A stretch of DNA of 64,000 nucleotides from Pseudomonadota bacterium (GCA_023433465.1 JAEZCR010000026.1:8137-72136); one strand, 5' to 3'; shown: positions 34,640 through 43,804, numbered from the stretch's first letter. A program made the numbers and translations. Notes: a model not told the origin generated them from the sequence alone.

Positions 34640-35833
34640 TTAGTTCACTTCTACTGCCAATGTAAATCCGCCGGTCGCCTTATTGGCGTCGTACACCAGC
34701 AGCTTCGGATCAATTTTCGGAAGCACCTCGCGTCCGCAGAGCACGGCCACGGGCGCGGGAACGGCGGGAAATAGGTGGAGCTCAGCCACACCGGGATGCG
34801 ACCCGCCTATCTTTCTGAGGGCGGATTGATACGCGATCTGGAACGCCTTCAAATCCTGGCGCGAGTTCAGGAACGTCGGGACGGGCTCGATTCCATCGAG
34901 CGTCAACTCGTAGACGGTGTACCGATCGTCGATTGTGGGCGGAAGCGATCCCAGGTGAATTCGGCCACTGAGCGATAGGCACAGCGCTACGCTCGTAGGA
35001 TCGGTTCCGCTTCTCAGCGTGTTGAGGGTGAACTCGACGGGTGCATCCGTCGTTTTCCACCCCCACCGCCCTGTGTCACGGTGACGCTGAAAGACCTCCG
35101 AAGGAACTTTATCGCTCAGTTCGCGCCCGAGGCACACCAGGAGCGGAATCGGGCCGAGCGCAAACACCGAAACGTGCTGAACAGCGACGCCGTCCAGACC
35201 CGTCGATGAGAGCGACGCGACCTTCTGCGCGATCTCGCGGCGCGCGAGGTTGATGAAATCGGACCCTGCGTCATCGATTGACGTCAGGTCGATGACGATC
35301 CCCTTCCTGTCGGCCGGATACCGCGGCTCGACTGCACGCGTGACGTCGTGGTACGGAATCTCCACGGTGCGCCCGGCGATCCGCGCCTTGAGCTGGATCA
35401 CCGTTGTCTTGTGGTCTTCCGCAAATCCGGTGATATGGCGAATGCGTTCCTCGTGGGAACGTTTCGCCGCCTTCAACCGGGTGATCGTGTATTCGCGGGG
35501 GTTGTCGTCGATCAGCTTGTGGCACGGGGGACAGAGCAGCATCAGGTTGCTGACATCGTTGATCCGATCCGCGGCAACCTTCTTATTCGCGCGCGGCCCG
35601 CGACCGCTGAAGGCAACGATGTGCGCTTGCTGGCCAAAGTTTCCAGGCGTCAGCGTCAGCCGATGCTCCAGCAGGAAGTCGTTGCAGCCAGGGAACTCGC
35701 ACCGACCCCCCGCCGCCACGAAAAGCTGCAGCTGCGTGTGGTGTTTGATCGCGCGCGTCCGGACCAGCGTCACCGGCGACGCTTTTCGTTCGCTTACCTG
35801 CTTTGCGCGCTTCTTGGGATGCCGAGTAGACAT
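34640..35833 (-). CDS. cap5: CBASS effector Cap5: HNH endonuclease-SAVED
   Basis: The 397-residue effector has an N-terminal HNH nuclease with zinc ligands Cys45/Cys50 and Cys101/Cys104 (GGRCEFPGC, LLCPPCHKLID) and catalytic His71 in QQAHIVAFS. The C-terminal region, about residues 150-397, is a SAVED domain that binds the cyclic nucleotide signal (ALGPIPLLVCLGREL, HLFPAVPAPVAVLCGRE). Cap5 enzymes degrade DNA when activated, causing abortive infection. The start is the ATG at 35833; a TTG two codons upstream is unlikely. A promoter with a CapH-like operator lies immediately upstream, at 35841-35868. Confidence 0.9.
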   Translation of the reverse strand: MSTRHPKKRAKQVSERKASPVTLVRTRAIKHHTQLQLFVAAGGRCEFPGCNDFLLEHRLTLTPGNFGQQAHIVAFSGRGPRANKKVAADRINDVSNLMLLCPPCHKLIDDNPREYTITRLKAAKRSHEERIRHITGFAEDHKTTVIQLKARIAGRTVEIPYHDVTRAVEPRYPADRKGIVIDLTSIDDAGSDFINLARREIAQKVASLSSTGLDGVAVQHVSVFALGPIPLLVCLGRELSDKVPSEVFQRHRDTGRWGWKTTDAPVEFTLNTLRSGTDPTSVALCLSLSGRIHLGSLPPTIDDRYTVYELTLDGIEPVPTFLNSRQDLKAFQIAYQSALRKIGGSHPGVAELHLFPAVPAPVAVLCGREVLPKIDPKLLVYDANKATGGFTLAVEVN

Positions 35834-35840
35834 ACCCAAC

Positions 35841-35868
35841 AGTGTAAGCTTCCGCTGTACAGTGTCAA
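35841..35868 (-). promoter_or_regulatory. Promoter and operator of the cap5-CD-NTase-E2 operon
   Basis: On the minus strand TTGACA (35863-35868) is followed after 16 bases by TACACT (35841-35846), and the ATG of cap5 is only eight bases further on. The spacer contains GGAAGCTTAC (35844-35853 as GTAAGCTTCC on the plus strand). The same 10-mer occurs in the capH promoter, which suggests that CapH represses both. The expected transcript start falls on or next to the ATG, so the mRNA would be leaderless. Confidence 0.6.
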
Positions 35869-35879
35869 GGACGCCGCAG

Positions 35880-36587
35880 CTACAGCATCATTTGACCGTT
35901 CTTCTCAAGCCTATAAAGGTCTTCGAGCCGATACTGCGCCACCACCGGATTTACATCGAAAATCTCGGACAAGAGCGCCGCCGCGTCCGAAAATTTCTCT
36001 GGTTCCAAGATCGTCCCGCCGAGTCCGCCGCTCGAGACCATCATCGGCTTCAGCGCAGCCGCGACCAATCCCCGAGGTAGGAGCAGACCACCAATCGTCC
36101 GATTCGCCTGGTACTCGGACCACGTGGACTTCGGGCGAACTGCCGCTTCCAGAGGGCTACCCAATACCTCGCGGCAGAGAATCTGACGGCCCTGGCACGC
36201 ATCACGGTCGAAAAGGTTCGTCTTCGGTTGCGCTAGCGCAAACAAATGCGCGTGGAGAAATCCGTGACCAGCCTCGTGGGCGAGCGTCGAGCGCACACGC
36301 CTTTCGGCCGGTTTACCTTCCTCGTCCGCAAGCTCTCGGGAAATCACGATCGCCTTGACGCCTTTCTCGCTGAACTCGGTGAAGCCGAGTACGCCATCGG
36401 GAAGATCGTCATAGGAAGGCACGATCCCAAATCGCTTTTCGATGAAGCGATCAATTCGAATTGGTTCAGGCGCTGAGGGGTAGAGGCCGACCTTCCGCAG
36501 CTGCTCAACGCACGTGCGATCAATCTCTGCGGGCTCAAAGTGCGGCCGCTCAGAAAATGGACCCGTGTTCGTGCGAATCGTCTTCAT
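35880..36587 (-). CDS. CapP-like ImmA/IrrE metallopeptidase
   Basis: The 235-residue protein has the ImmA/IrrE zinc-peptidase motif HEAGH at residues 104-108 (LAHEAGHGFLHAH). Upstream is a winged-helix-like region (RIDRFIEKRFGIVP). Downstream is a Cys-containing insert (DRDACQGRQILCREV) and a segment with SEYQANRTIGGLLLPR. In CBASS loci CapP cleaves the repressor CapH, and DNA damage or ssDNA is the known trigger. The gene overlaps capH by four bases and is followed by the cap5 promoter after 46 bases, a layout that fits that role. Confidence 0.85.
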   Translation of the reverse strand: MKTIRTNTGPFSERPHFEPAEIDRTCVEQLRKVGLYPSAPEPIRIDRFIEKRFGIVPSYDDLPDGVLGFTEFSEKGVKAIVISRELADEEGKPAERRVRSTLAHEAGHGFLHAHLFALAQPKTNLFDRDACQGRQILCREVLGSPLEAAVRPKSTWSEYQANRTIGGLLLPRGLVAAALKPMMVSSGGLGGTILEPEKFSDAAALLSEIFDVNPVVAQYRLEDLYRLEKNGQMML

Positions 36588-36937
36588 TTTTTCTTAGAAA
36601 TCGTCTTCCCTTGCCTGCTCGCCCACTCCTGCAATTGTTCCGCCGTGATCTTCTTTTCAATCACCGTACGAAATGCCATCGCGAACTTCGGATCGGACTG
36701 CGTGACTCGTTTAATGTCTTCAATGGGCGGACGTACATCACGTGACCGGAGTTCATCTTCGGAGACGCCAAGCACTTTGGCGATTTGCACCAACACCTTC
36801 TCCGAAGGATGGCGGCGTCCAAGCTCTATGTCCGACAAGAATGGCGGCGTACATCCAATTTGCCGCGCAATCTCGCGAAGGGATATGTCTCGCTCGTCGC
36901 GGACACGCCGTATGTATTCTCCAAGTGTTTCGCTCAT
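36584..36937 (-). CDS. CapH-like XRE-family repressor
   Basis: The 117-residue protein has an N-terminal helix-turn-helix of the XRE type at residues 5-62 (RRVRDERDISLREIARQIG, TPPFLSDIELGRRHPS). A basic C-terminal tail probably holds the oligomerisation and CapP cleavage region. It should repress its own promoter and that of cap5, since both carry the same 10-mer. The predicted -10 ends six bases before its ATG, and no ribosome site is seen, so it is probably translated from a leaderless message. Confidence 0.85.
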   Translation of the reverse strand: MSETLGEYIRRVRDERDISLREIARQIGCTPPFLSDIELGRRHPSEKVLVQIAKVLGVSEDELRSRDVRPPIEDIKRVTQSDPKFAMAFRTVIEKKITAEQLQEWASRQGKTISKKK

Positions 36938-36940
36938 TGT

Positions 36941-36972
36941 GTAAGCGTAGGAAGCTTACGGAGATCTGTCAA
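36941..36972 (-). promoter_or_regulatory. capH promoter with palindromic operator
   Basis: On the minus strand TTGACA (36967-36972), a 17-base spacer and TACGCT (36944-36949) form a promoter. It overlaps the inverted repeat GTAAGC-7 bases-GCTTAC at 36941-36959. The right half contains GGAAGCTTAC, shared with the cap5 promoter. The remaining bases up to 37123 show nothing else. Confidence 0.6.
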
Positions 36973-37123
36973 ACACGCCGCGAACGCAACTCTCCTGTGT
37001 CATTCGCCGATGAACGGTTCGCCGGCCGAAGTGCCTGTCGCTACTTTCTCTCCTATCAAGAGGCGGTCAATTCCTCTCGTGATCAACGCCAATCCCGTGT
37101 CGTTCCTTGCGCGCGGCGTCCCT

Positions 37124-40100
37124 TCAAATGCCCAGCCTCGGAAGGCTCTTTACGATCTTCACGCTTTCGATGCTCACCGTCACGACGCGAAGCAAGAGTT
37201 CCAGCGGATAACGCGAGTTCTTCATTGTTTCGACCGCCCATGAGTTCGCGTCGTTAACGATGCCGCTATCCTTCTCCGTGCGTACACCTTGACGTTCCAT
37301 CACCCATTCAATAGCGGGCTTGCCGTTGACCACATACTCGAAAGCTTCCTCTGGTATCCCTCGAATCGTGATGAGTTCGTTGTACTCCACGACCGTGCGA
37401 TCTTTCTCACCGCCGCGCTTGCCAAACCGCATCTTCTCGACACGATAGTCGGCCCCTTTAAGGCGCCTACCCCCGCTGTCAACCGTCGCCGCGAACATCT
37501 CTTGGCCATCGTAGTCAAGATGAAGTTTCGCAAGCGCGCGCCCCGCGCGGCTAAACTCCCAAAAACTGTTTGCTCCCGGAACACACGGAATCCTTGGCAA
37601 CTCCTTTCCGAGATTGTCCGCGTAACGCTCACGATACTCCGGCGAATGCAGCAATCCGTAGACGTAGTAGAAGACGTCTTCCTTGCTCAAAGTCTCGCCA
37701 GGATACGCGGACCGGAAAGTATCGAGCCCGTGATCGGTAATGCCGTCTCGGCGAATCGAGTCCACATCCGATCCAAACGCGAGTCCGCGCTGTCCGCCAG
37801 CTTCTTCGGCTTCGCCTTCTGCCCTCTCAAATACGAAGAGCGGAAAGTACTGAGACCCCACCATGTCAGTTGCGTGAAGTGAGGTCACCCGATTGGAAAT
37901 GAAGACTGACCACTGGCTGCGCGACTCGGACGCCGAAACACCGATTACGATGTTGGCTGAGTGGTCGTCTGGAAAGAACTTCGGCATCAGCAAGACCATC
38001 TCGTTCAGGTCTCTTTGAAAGTAAAGCCATTGCGTCATAAAGGGGCGGTACGTGCTCTTCACGATACAGGCGGGTTCGAAATCGTGCGTTCTGCCTCTCG
38101 CAACTTGTTGCTTCAGGCCGCGACTCCAGCTGATCTGTGTCGTGTCGGTTCGGATGAAGTCAGCCACAGCTGCCTCCTTCTCCTTTGACGTCATCCCCTT
38201 GTGGTTCTTGGCGAAGCGTTTGGACTCCCCGTTGAAAAATTGGATCATCCGGGTCATGTTTTCCGTGACGGCTTCTTTCGAAAAGTTGTAGCACCAAGCG
38301 TCCCGGGCCGTCACCACGCCAAGCGAGAAAGTCTCAAAGAGTGCCGGCTCACTACCTGTCTTCGATCCCATTGAAATGAATCTTCCGAAGCTGTCATCGC
38401 GCTGCTTAAGCCAGTCTCCGTGCGCATCCGGCGTAATCGTCCGCCAAGCATTCTCTCGAGAAAGGCCTTGGATACTGCCAAAGGCTGAAATCCTCTCTAC
38501 CTTCTCATCGCGCGTGAGGTAGTCGCCGATATCGTGAAAGTGGATAGCTGCAGGCCGTGGTGATGATGGGTTCTTCACGAATAGCGAAATCGCCACTGGC
38601 GCGCGGCTCCCGACTCCAAAAACGTTGTCCTTTTCCTTCCGCCGCTGTTCGCCTGAAGTTCTGGCGTTACCGCGCAAATGCAGGACGTAAATGGAGCTGA
38701 ATTCGTCGGAGAGACATCGGCGCAACCCATCCGTCGTTCCAGCCTCTAAAAAGTTGGCGTTTGTGACAAAGCCAATAACTCCAGCATCTCCAATGCGGTC
38801 TGAAGCCCAACGAATAGCCCTCACGTAACTGTCATACAGGCCGCGCGACAGCGCAGCTTGTGACCGCGCCGCGTATGTGTTCGCGATCCGCTCATCAAGA
38901 TTTGGATAGCTCACGTTTTGATTATTTTCGTTTTGACTCTCCTGGCCGATCGAATATGGCGGATTTCCGATGATGACTCGAATATCTAGTTTCTTCTGGC
39001 GCTTTCTGCGCGCGCTGTTATCGATCATCAGCGCTGAAAGCAGATCATCACGCTCATACATCTGAAAAGTGTCGGTCAGGCATATGCCATCAAAGGGTTC
39101 GTAATCTCCACCCACTAGCCCGTGGTATACCGCCTCAATGTTTATCGCCGCGATGTAGTACGCGAGAAGCACGATCTCGTTGGCATGAATTTCACCCTTG
39201 TACTTTCGACGTAGTTCGTCGGGCCGAATTAACCCGCTTTGGAGAAGACGTGTGATGAATGTGCCGGTCCCTGTAAATGGATCGATGATGTGAACCCCTG
39301 GACTGCCAAGTGTCCCTCCAAATTCTTTCTCAAGAACCTGAGCCACGCTTTGAATGATGAAGTCAACGACTTCTACTGGCGTGTAAACAATTCCAAGGCG
39401 GTCGGTCAGCTTTCGAAACGCATTACGAAAAAATTTGTCGTAGAGCTCAACAACGATCTTCTGTTTGCCGGCTGCACTTTCGATCCCTTCGGCTCGCAGC
39501 TTCACACTCTCGTAAAACGACTGCAGCGTGCTCGATTCCTTCTCTAAGTGATGCTTTTCAAGGACGTCTAGAACACCCTGCATCGCAATCGACATCGGGT
39601 TGTGTTTGGCAAAACTATATTGTTCGAACAGCGCATCGAATACGGGCTTGGTAATGAGATGCTGTGCGAGCATCTCTATAATTTCCGAGTCTGAGACGCT
39701 GTCATTGAGGTCGTCACGAAGTTCGCGAGCAAATGCCTGAAAGGCCTCTCTCTCCCGCTTGTTAGCGGGGTCTCCGACGATTGCAGATATTCTGTCGATG
39801 TGCGTACGGGCGATCTTCGCGATGTCATTGGCCCAATCTTCCCAATGTCGACGATTTCCAACCTTCTGAACCAGCTTCGCGTAGATCGCTCGCTCGATTT
39901 CCCCGATCTCGAACTGCAGCTCGTGCTGATCTTCTTTGCTATAGCGTTTCGGAGCCGCCTCGCCGATCACAAATTGGTTTTTCGCTCCGGAATCCGCCTT
40001 GCTGCCTTTCGTCCTGTCCACCTTTCGATGGATCTTGTCGGTGATGGCGATCACTTCCATCTTTTTTACGTCTTTGCCAACCAAGTCGAGCTTGTTGACC

Positions 40101-42034
40101 ATGGCGTCGAATCGATCGTCGTGCGAACGCAAGGCCTGGAGCACCTGCCAAACAACCTTGTAAGTCTGATTGTCATTGAGCGCTTCGTGAGGTTCGATGC
40201 CTGGCGGAATCACGACTGGCAAAACAACGTAACCGAGCTTCTTGCCCTCGGCCTTTCGCATGACTCGTCCGACCGACTGAACGACTTCGACTTGCGAGTT
40301 TCTCGGAGCAAGAAACAGAACCGCGTCCAATGCTGGAACGTCGACGCCTTCCGCAAGGCATCGCACATTGCTCAGCACGCGACAGGTCTGAGGCGGCGGA
40401 TTGGACTTCAGCCAGCTCAACTTCGCTTCCTTCTCTGACGCGTTCATGCCTCCATCAACATGCTCCGCTTCGCAGGCTAGTTGAGGCACACCGTCCTCTT
40501 CCGCGCCTTCTTGGTACGCCTCCACTACCGCCTGGAACATACCGGCGATGTTCTTCGAGCTGACCTTGTGAACCTTTGACGCCCTTTGCACCTCAATGAC
40601 TTGGCAGAAAGCAACCGCGCGATGCATGGGCGCATCGTCTCCAGCCAGACTCTCCGCAAGCCCATGCTTCGAGAGAGCCTTCCAGCAGCCGATGATTTTG
40701 GCGGCGTCGTCAACTCTGAGCTGGTTGTTTTCGTCCTTCAGTAGATTCTGAAGGCGGCGATTGATGTGCGCTTCCTCGACCGCGAGCACGATAACCTTGT
40801 AGTCCACGAGCAAGTCGCGTTTGACTGCATCCGAGAATGTGATTACGTAGAGCTCGTTGCCGTACTTCTCGACGTCATCCATCCCGTATAGCGCAACGTT
40901 ATCCCGCTCTGCACTCGCTTTGGCCAGCTCGCCATAGATTCGAGGCGTCGCCGTCATATAGAGGCGCTTCTTGCTCAACAAATACTTGGCGTCGTGCACG
41001 CGGACAAAGTGACTTTCCTCGTCACCCTCAAACTTTGCCCCCGTGGTGCGATGTGCTTCGTCACAGATGATGAGGTCAAATCCAGGAAGCCCGTGCTTTT
41101 TCTGGGCGGCGCTCACCACGTCGATCGACTGGTAGGTGCCAAACACAACGCTCATGTGTTTCGAGTCGTGGCGCTTCACCATCTCCGCAGCAAGCCGCTT
41201 CGCATCCGTAGTGGCTGGATAGCGCAGCTCGTGGGTGAATGTTTGAACCGTGTCGTCGTCCTTGCTCCGCTTCTTGCCGACATCACTGTCCGAGCAAACT
41301 GCGAAGCTGTGGAGCGGCGTCCCGCTCTCTTGAGTCCACTCTGTGAGCGTTTGAGAAAGCAGTGCGAGACTTGGCACCAGGAAAAGTACGCGTTTGCCGT
41401 TGCCAGCGATCTCTTCGGCGACCTTCAAGCTGGTGAATGTCTTGCCGGTGCCGCAAGCCATGATCAGCTTGCCGCGGTCGGCAGCTTTCAGACCAGCCAA
41501 AACCGCCTCAACGGCGCTCTTCTGATGAGGCCTGAGGCTCTTCTTTGCCTTTAAGACCGCGGACTTCTTTGCCTGAAATTTTGACCAATCGACCTGGCTG
41601 TTCTCGAGATCGTGCAAATCGATCTTGCTGACCGGCGGCTGCTGATCGCGAAGCGCGTCCTCTGCGTGTTCGGTCCAATGGTTTGTCGTGCTGACAATGA
41701 CCCTGTACGAGAACTGCTTCTTTCCCGATGCGGTAAAGAAGCTATCGATATCACTCTTTTGTAGACGATAACTTTCATCGTAGAGCTTGCATTGGATCGC
41801 GTGAAACTCGTTGGTGCCCGCAGTTCTCGCAACAAGATCAATGCCCGCATCCTGTTTCGTGATGCCCTGCTCAGCTGCCCAATCTCCGTACGACCAGACC
41901 TTGTCGTAAAGATCTCGATAGGTGGCTTCGTTACGGAGATAGCAAAGAATCAGCTCCTCGAAGTACGTGCCCTTTTCGCGTTCGGTAAGAGCAGCGGAAC
42001 GGTACTCGTCTAAGAGCTTACGTAGAGCGGACAT
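37124..42034 (-). CDS. Type ISP single-chain restriction-modification enzyme
   Basis: This 1,636-residue polypeptide has the LlaGI-type order. An N-terminal Mrr-like PD-(D/E)XK nuclease carries Asp66 and Gln81-x-Lys83 (AGIDLVAR, AIQCKLY). A superfamily 2 translocase has Walker A CGTGKT near 194-199, DEAH at 325-328, MTATPR near 365 and a helicase C-domain to about 700. A gamma-class N6-adenine methyltransferase has DPFTGTGTFI near 920 and IGNPPYS near 1030. A long C-terminal target-recognition region follows. The length is close to known Type ISP enzymes (about 1,570-1,600). It cuts unmethylated phage DNA after translocation. Its codon and base use are more AT-rich than the chromosome. It follows the Fic gene by 25 bases. 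Confidence 0.93.
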   Translation of the reverse strand: MSALRKLLDEYRSAALTEREKGTYFEELILCYLRNEATYRDLYDKVWSYGDWAAEQGITKQDAGIDLVARTAGTNEFHAIQCKLYDESYRLQKSDIDSFFTASGKKQFSYRVIVSTTNHWTEHAEDALRDQQPPVSKIDLHDLENSQVDWSKFQAKKSAVLKAKKSLRPHQKSAVEAVLAGLKAADRGKLIMACGTGKTFTSLKVAEEIAGNGKRVLFLVPSLALLSQTLTEWTQESGTPLHSFAVCSDSDVGKKRSKDDDTVQTFTHELRYPATTDAKRLAAEMVKRHDSKHMSVVFGTYQSIDVVSAAQKKHGLPGFDLIICDEAHRTTGAKFEGDEESHFVRVHDAKYLLSKKRLYMTATPRIYGELAKASAERDNVALYGMDDVEKYGNELYVITFSDAVKRDLLVDYKVIVLAVEEAHINRRLQNLLKDENNQLRVDDAAKIIGCWKALSKHGLAESLAGDDAPMHRAVAFCQVIEVQRASKVHKVSSKNIAGMFQAVVEAYQEGAEEDGVPQLACEAEHVDGGMNASEKEAKLSWLKSNPPPQTCRVLSNVRCLAEGVDVPALDAVLFLAPRNSQVEVVQSVGRVMRKAEGKKLGYVVLPVVIPPGIEPHEALNDNQTYKVVWQVLQALRSHDDRFDAMVNKLDLVGKDVKKMEVIAITDKIHRKVDRTKGSKADSGAKNQFVIGEAAPKRYSKEDQHELQFEIGEIERAIYAKLVQKVGNRRHWEDWANDIAKIARTHIDRISAIVGDPANKREREAFQAFARELRDDLNDSVSDSEIIEMLAQHLITKPVFDALFEQYSFAKHNPMSIAMQGVLDVLEKHHLEKESSTLQSFYESVKLRAEGIESAAGKQKIVVELYDKFFRNAFRKLTDRLGIVYTPVEVVDFIIQSVAQVLEKEFGGTLGSPGVHIIDPFTGTGTFITRLLQSGLIRPDELRRKYKGEIHANEIVLLAYYIAAINIEAVYHGLVGGDYEPFDGICLTDTFQMYERDDLLSALMIDNSARRKRQKKLDIRVIIGNPPYSIGQESQNENNQNVSYPNLDERIANTYAARSQAALSRGLYDSYVRAIRWASDRIGDAGVIGFVTNANFLEAGTTDGLRRCLSDEFSSIYVLHLRGNARTSGEQRRKEKDNVFGVGSRAPVAISLFVKNPSSPRPAAIHFHDIGDYLTRDEKVERISAFGSIQGLSRENAWRTITPDAHGDWLKQRDDSFGRFISMGSKTGSEPALFETFSLGVVTARDAWCYNFSKEAVTENMTRMIQFFNGESKRFAKNHKGMTSKEKEAAVADFIRTDTTQISWSRGLKQQVARGRTHDFEPACIVKSTYRPFMTQWLYFQRDLNEMVLLMPKFFPDDHSANIVIGVSASESRSQWSVFISNRVTSLHATDMVGSQYFPLFVFERAEGEAEEAGGQRGLAFGSDVDSIRRDGITDHGLDTFRSAYPGETLSKEDVFYYVYGLLHSPEYRERYADNLGKELPRIPCVPGANSFWEFSRAGRALAKLHLDYDGQEMFAATVDSGGRRLKGADYRVEKMRFGKRGGEKDRTVVEYNELITIRGIPEEAFEYVVNGKPAIEWVMERQGVRTEKDSGIVNDANSWAVETMKNSRYPLELLLRVVTVSIESVKIVKSLPRLGI

Positions 42035-42059
42035 TCAATCTCTCCCTCAAGTGCTGCCG

Positions 42060-43628
42060 TCATTTCTTCTGCTTCTCTTTCCGCGCGACTTTCGAAGTTG
42101 TACTTCTTGCGTCGCCGTTGGTTAGTTCGGCAAGAAACTTCGCAAAGGGCTTAATGTCTCCGCCCACGCTGGCGCTCTCTAGCGCAGCCATGTAGTCGGC
42201 GCGGCGCTCCAGCGGAACGATGACCCAGGGGTATCCGCCGGAAGAGAGCATGAGATTCATTAGGAATCTACCGATGCGCCCGTTCCCGTCCATGTAAGGA
42301 TGGATGTACACAAACATGAAGTGACCGAGTACGACGCGCACAGACGCCTCTTCTTCGCGCTCCAACAACTCGAACAGCGCGGGCATGAGTTCGCGCACCG
42401 CTTCGATGTTCGGCGGAGTGTGCATTGATCGCCGGATGTAGACAGGACCATTGCGGTATCCGGCGAGATCGGCGGCGCGCAGAATGCCTGCCGTGACGCT
42501 TGGACCGAATAATTCGCGATACCAAGTTGCGTGGTCGCTATCGGCGATGCGCCCTGCGTTCTCGCCACCCAATACCTTCTTGATGCTCTGCTCGACAGCC
42601 TGAAACGCCTGCCAGTACCCGCGAGCTGCCAACGCGTTTCGGTGTTCCTGATCGTCTTTGTTGGTGTCGGGGCTCCAGTTGCCGGCGCGAACCTTCTCGA
42701 TGAGCGCTGCGCTGACTTTGTACCCCTCAATGGACAACGAGTTGTAGGCGTCGTTGGCGTAAATCTCTTCAACCTGTTTCAGGTATGCGGCAGTGCTCTT
42801 GGGTCGACCAGGTGCGGCCGGAAAGATGGCGAGCACGTCTTCACGCATCCGCGCCCAGTCCATGCGCATGCGATTGACGTAGGGCGAAGTCTCGCGGGCG
42901 CCGAATGCGACAAGTGAGTCATCCTCGAACGGATCGCTTTCGTTAACGGTGTATCCGGCGGCCTGCATCGCTCCGACGATGTCATTGGCGATCCGGTCCC
43001 GCCCAATGTTTCTGAAGGCGGCCGCCAGCCGGCCTGCGACCGTGCTACGTCCGCCATCGAGCAGCCGACTGAGCAAGTCCGATGCGTCTTGAACCATGGC
43101 GAGCGCCGCGCGCATTTCAGTTGGCCGCGCGGCAAATTGCGCCGGCGAGCAGGACAGCAATGCGGCGGACAACTTGTAGAGTCTGACGCCGTCTTTCACT
43201 TCCCGATCGACGGCGGGAGGCAAATCGAGGCGGACATCGAATATTGACGTCCCGTGAATGAACTCGGTGGGTTTGTTGTTTCCGCGAGGCGAGCGCACGA
43301 GCAATTGTCGCGGCACGGTCCAGTTGCCGGTATGCAAACTAATGGATTGCTCCGGACTGACGCACCAGTCCTCGCCTAAACGGGAATCGAGATAAGACGA
43401 GCAGAAGGACCAGAACGAGGCGTACCAGGAGGTGCTTTCGCCTGCCGGCTCGTCCGGCCTGCACGGGATGTACCAGCCTCTTATTACCTCTTTTATGAAT
43501 CCGGCTTTGACCAGACGTTCGCGGTGGGTTCGGCTCATGTCGCTGAAGCGAAGCGCAACGCGTCCCGCGTCCTGAAGTTCTTTCAGGACGGCAAGAGAAG
43601 CGGCCAATTTGTCGGCGGGCGTCGCCAT
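42060..43628 (-). CDS. Fic-domain protein with N-terminal AbiEi-like winged helix
   Basis: The 522-residue protein has a Fic core with HPYMDGNGRIGR at 443-454, which matches the HPFx(D/E)GNGRxxR AMPylase motif. An inhibitory-helix motif SLSIEG lies at 297-302, before the Fic core, so the enzyme is likely auto-inhibited. Residues 1-230 resemble the AbiEi/type IV antitoxin arrangement: a winged helix (LRFSDMSRTHRERLVKAGFIKEVIRGWY) followed by a larger domain. This suggests DNA binding plus AMP transfer in one chain. It is the promoter-proximal partner of the Type ISP gene. Four 24-bp iterons lie directly upstream and are the obvious binding site. Confidence 0.85.
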   Translation of the reverse strand: MATPADKLAASLAVLKELQDAGRVALRFSDMSRTHRERLVKAGFIKEVIRGWYIPCRPDEPAGESTSWYASFWSFCSSYLDSRLGEDWCVSPEQSISLHTGNWTVPRQLLVRSPRGNNKPTEFIHGTSIFDVRLDLPPAVDREVKDGVRLYKLSAALLSCSPAQFAARPTEMRAALAMVQDASDLLSRLLDGGRSTVAGRLAAAFRNIGRDRIANDIVGAMQAAGYTVNESDPFEDDSLVAFGARETSPYVNRMRMDWARMREDVLAIFPAAPGRPKSTAAYLKQVEEIYANDAYNSLSIEGYKVSAALIEKVRAGNWSPDTNKDDQEHRNALAARGYWQAFQAVEQSIKKVLGGENAGRIADSDHATWYRELFGPSVTAGILRAADLAGYRNGPVYIRRSMHTPPNIEAVRELMPALFELLEREEEASVRVVLGHFMFVYIHPYMDGNGRIGRFLMNLMLSSGGYPWVIVPLERRADYMAALESASVGGDIKPFAKFLAELTNGDARSTTSKVARKEKQKK

Positions 43629-43642
43629 GGGCGATTGCTAAA

Positions 43643-43738
43643 TCTAGGGTTTGGCGTTGTGCGGTTTCTAGGTTTTAGTGTTGTATTATTTCTAGGTTTT
43701 GGCGTCAAGCGATTTCTAGGTTTTGGCGTCAAAGTGAC
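43643..43738 (-). promoter_or_regulatory. Four 24-bp iterons over the Fic/Type ISP promoter
   Basis: TCTAGG occurs at 43643, 43667, 43691 and 43715, exactly 24 bases apart. Each copy is followed by a close match to GTTTTGGCGT. On the minus strand TTGACG (43703-43708), a 17-base spacer and TACAAC (43680-43685) form a promoter inside the array, about 50 bases upstream of the Fic ATG. Proteins binding the iterons would cover both promoter elements, which indicates repression or autoregulation. The local AT-richness contrasts with the flanks. Confidence 0.7.
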
Positions 43739-43804
43739 TTCGGCGTGGCCCCTCTGCGCCGAAGGCGCACCCGCGCAGCCTGGGCGTGACCGGGCCACGC
43801 GACC

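Noticed and set aside
36584..36587. CapH/CapP pair as a phage-type ImmR/ImmA immunity module of an integrative element
   Set aside because: The XRE-ImmA pair alone would fit, but it directly precedes Cap5, CD-NTase and E2 and shares an operator with cap5, so CBASS control is the better reading.
43643..43738. CRISPR-like array
   Set aside because: Only four units repeat, directly adjacent at 24-bp period with no unique spacers, and they overlie a promoter.
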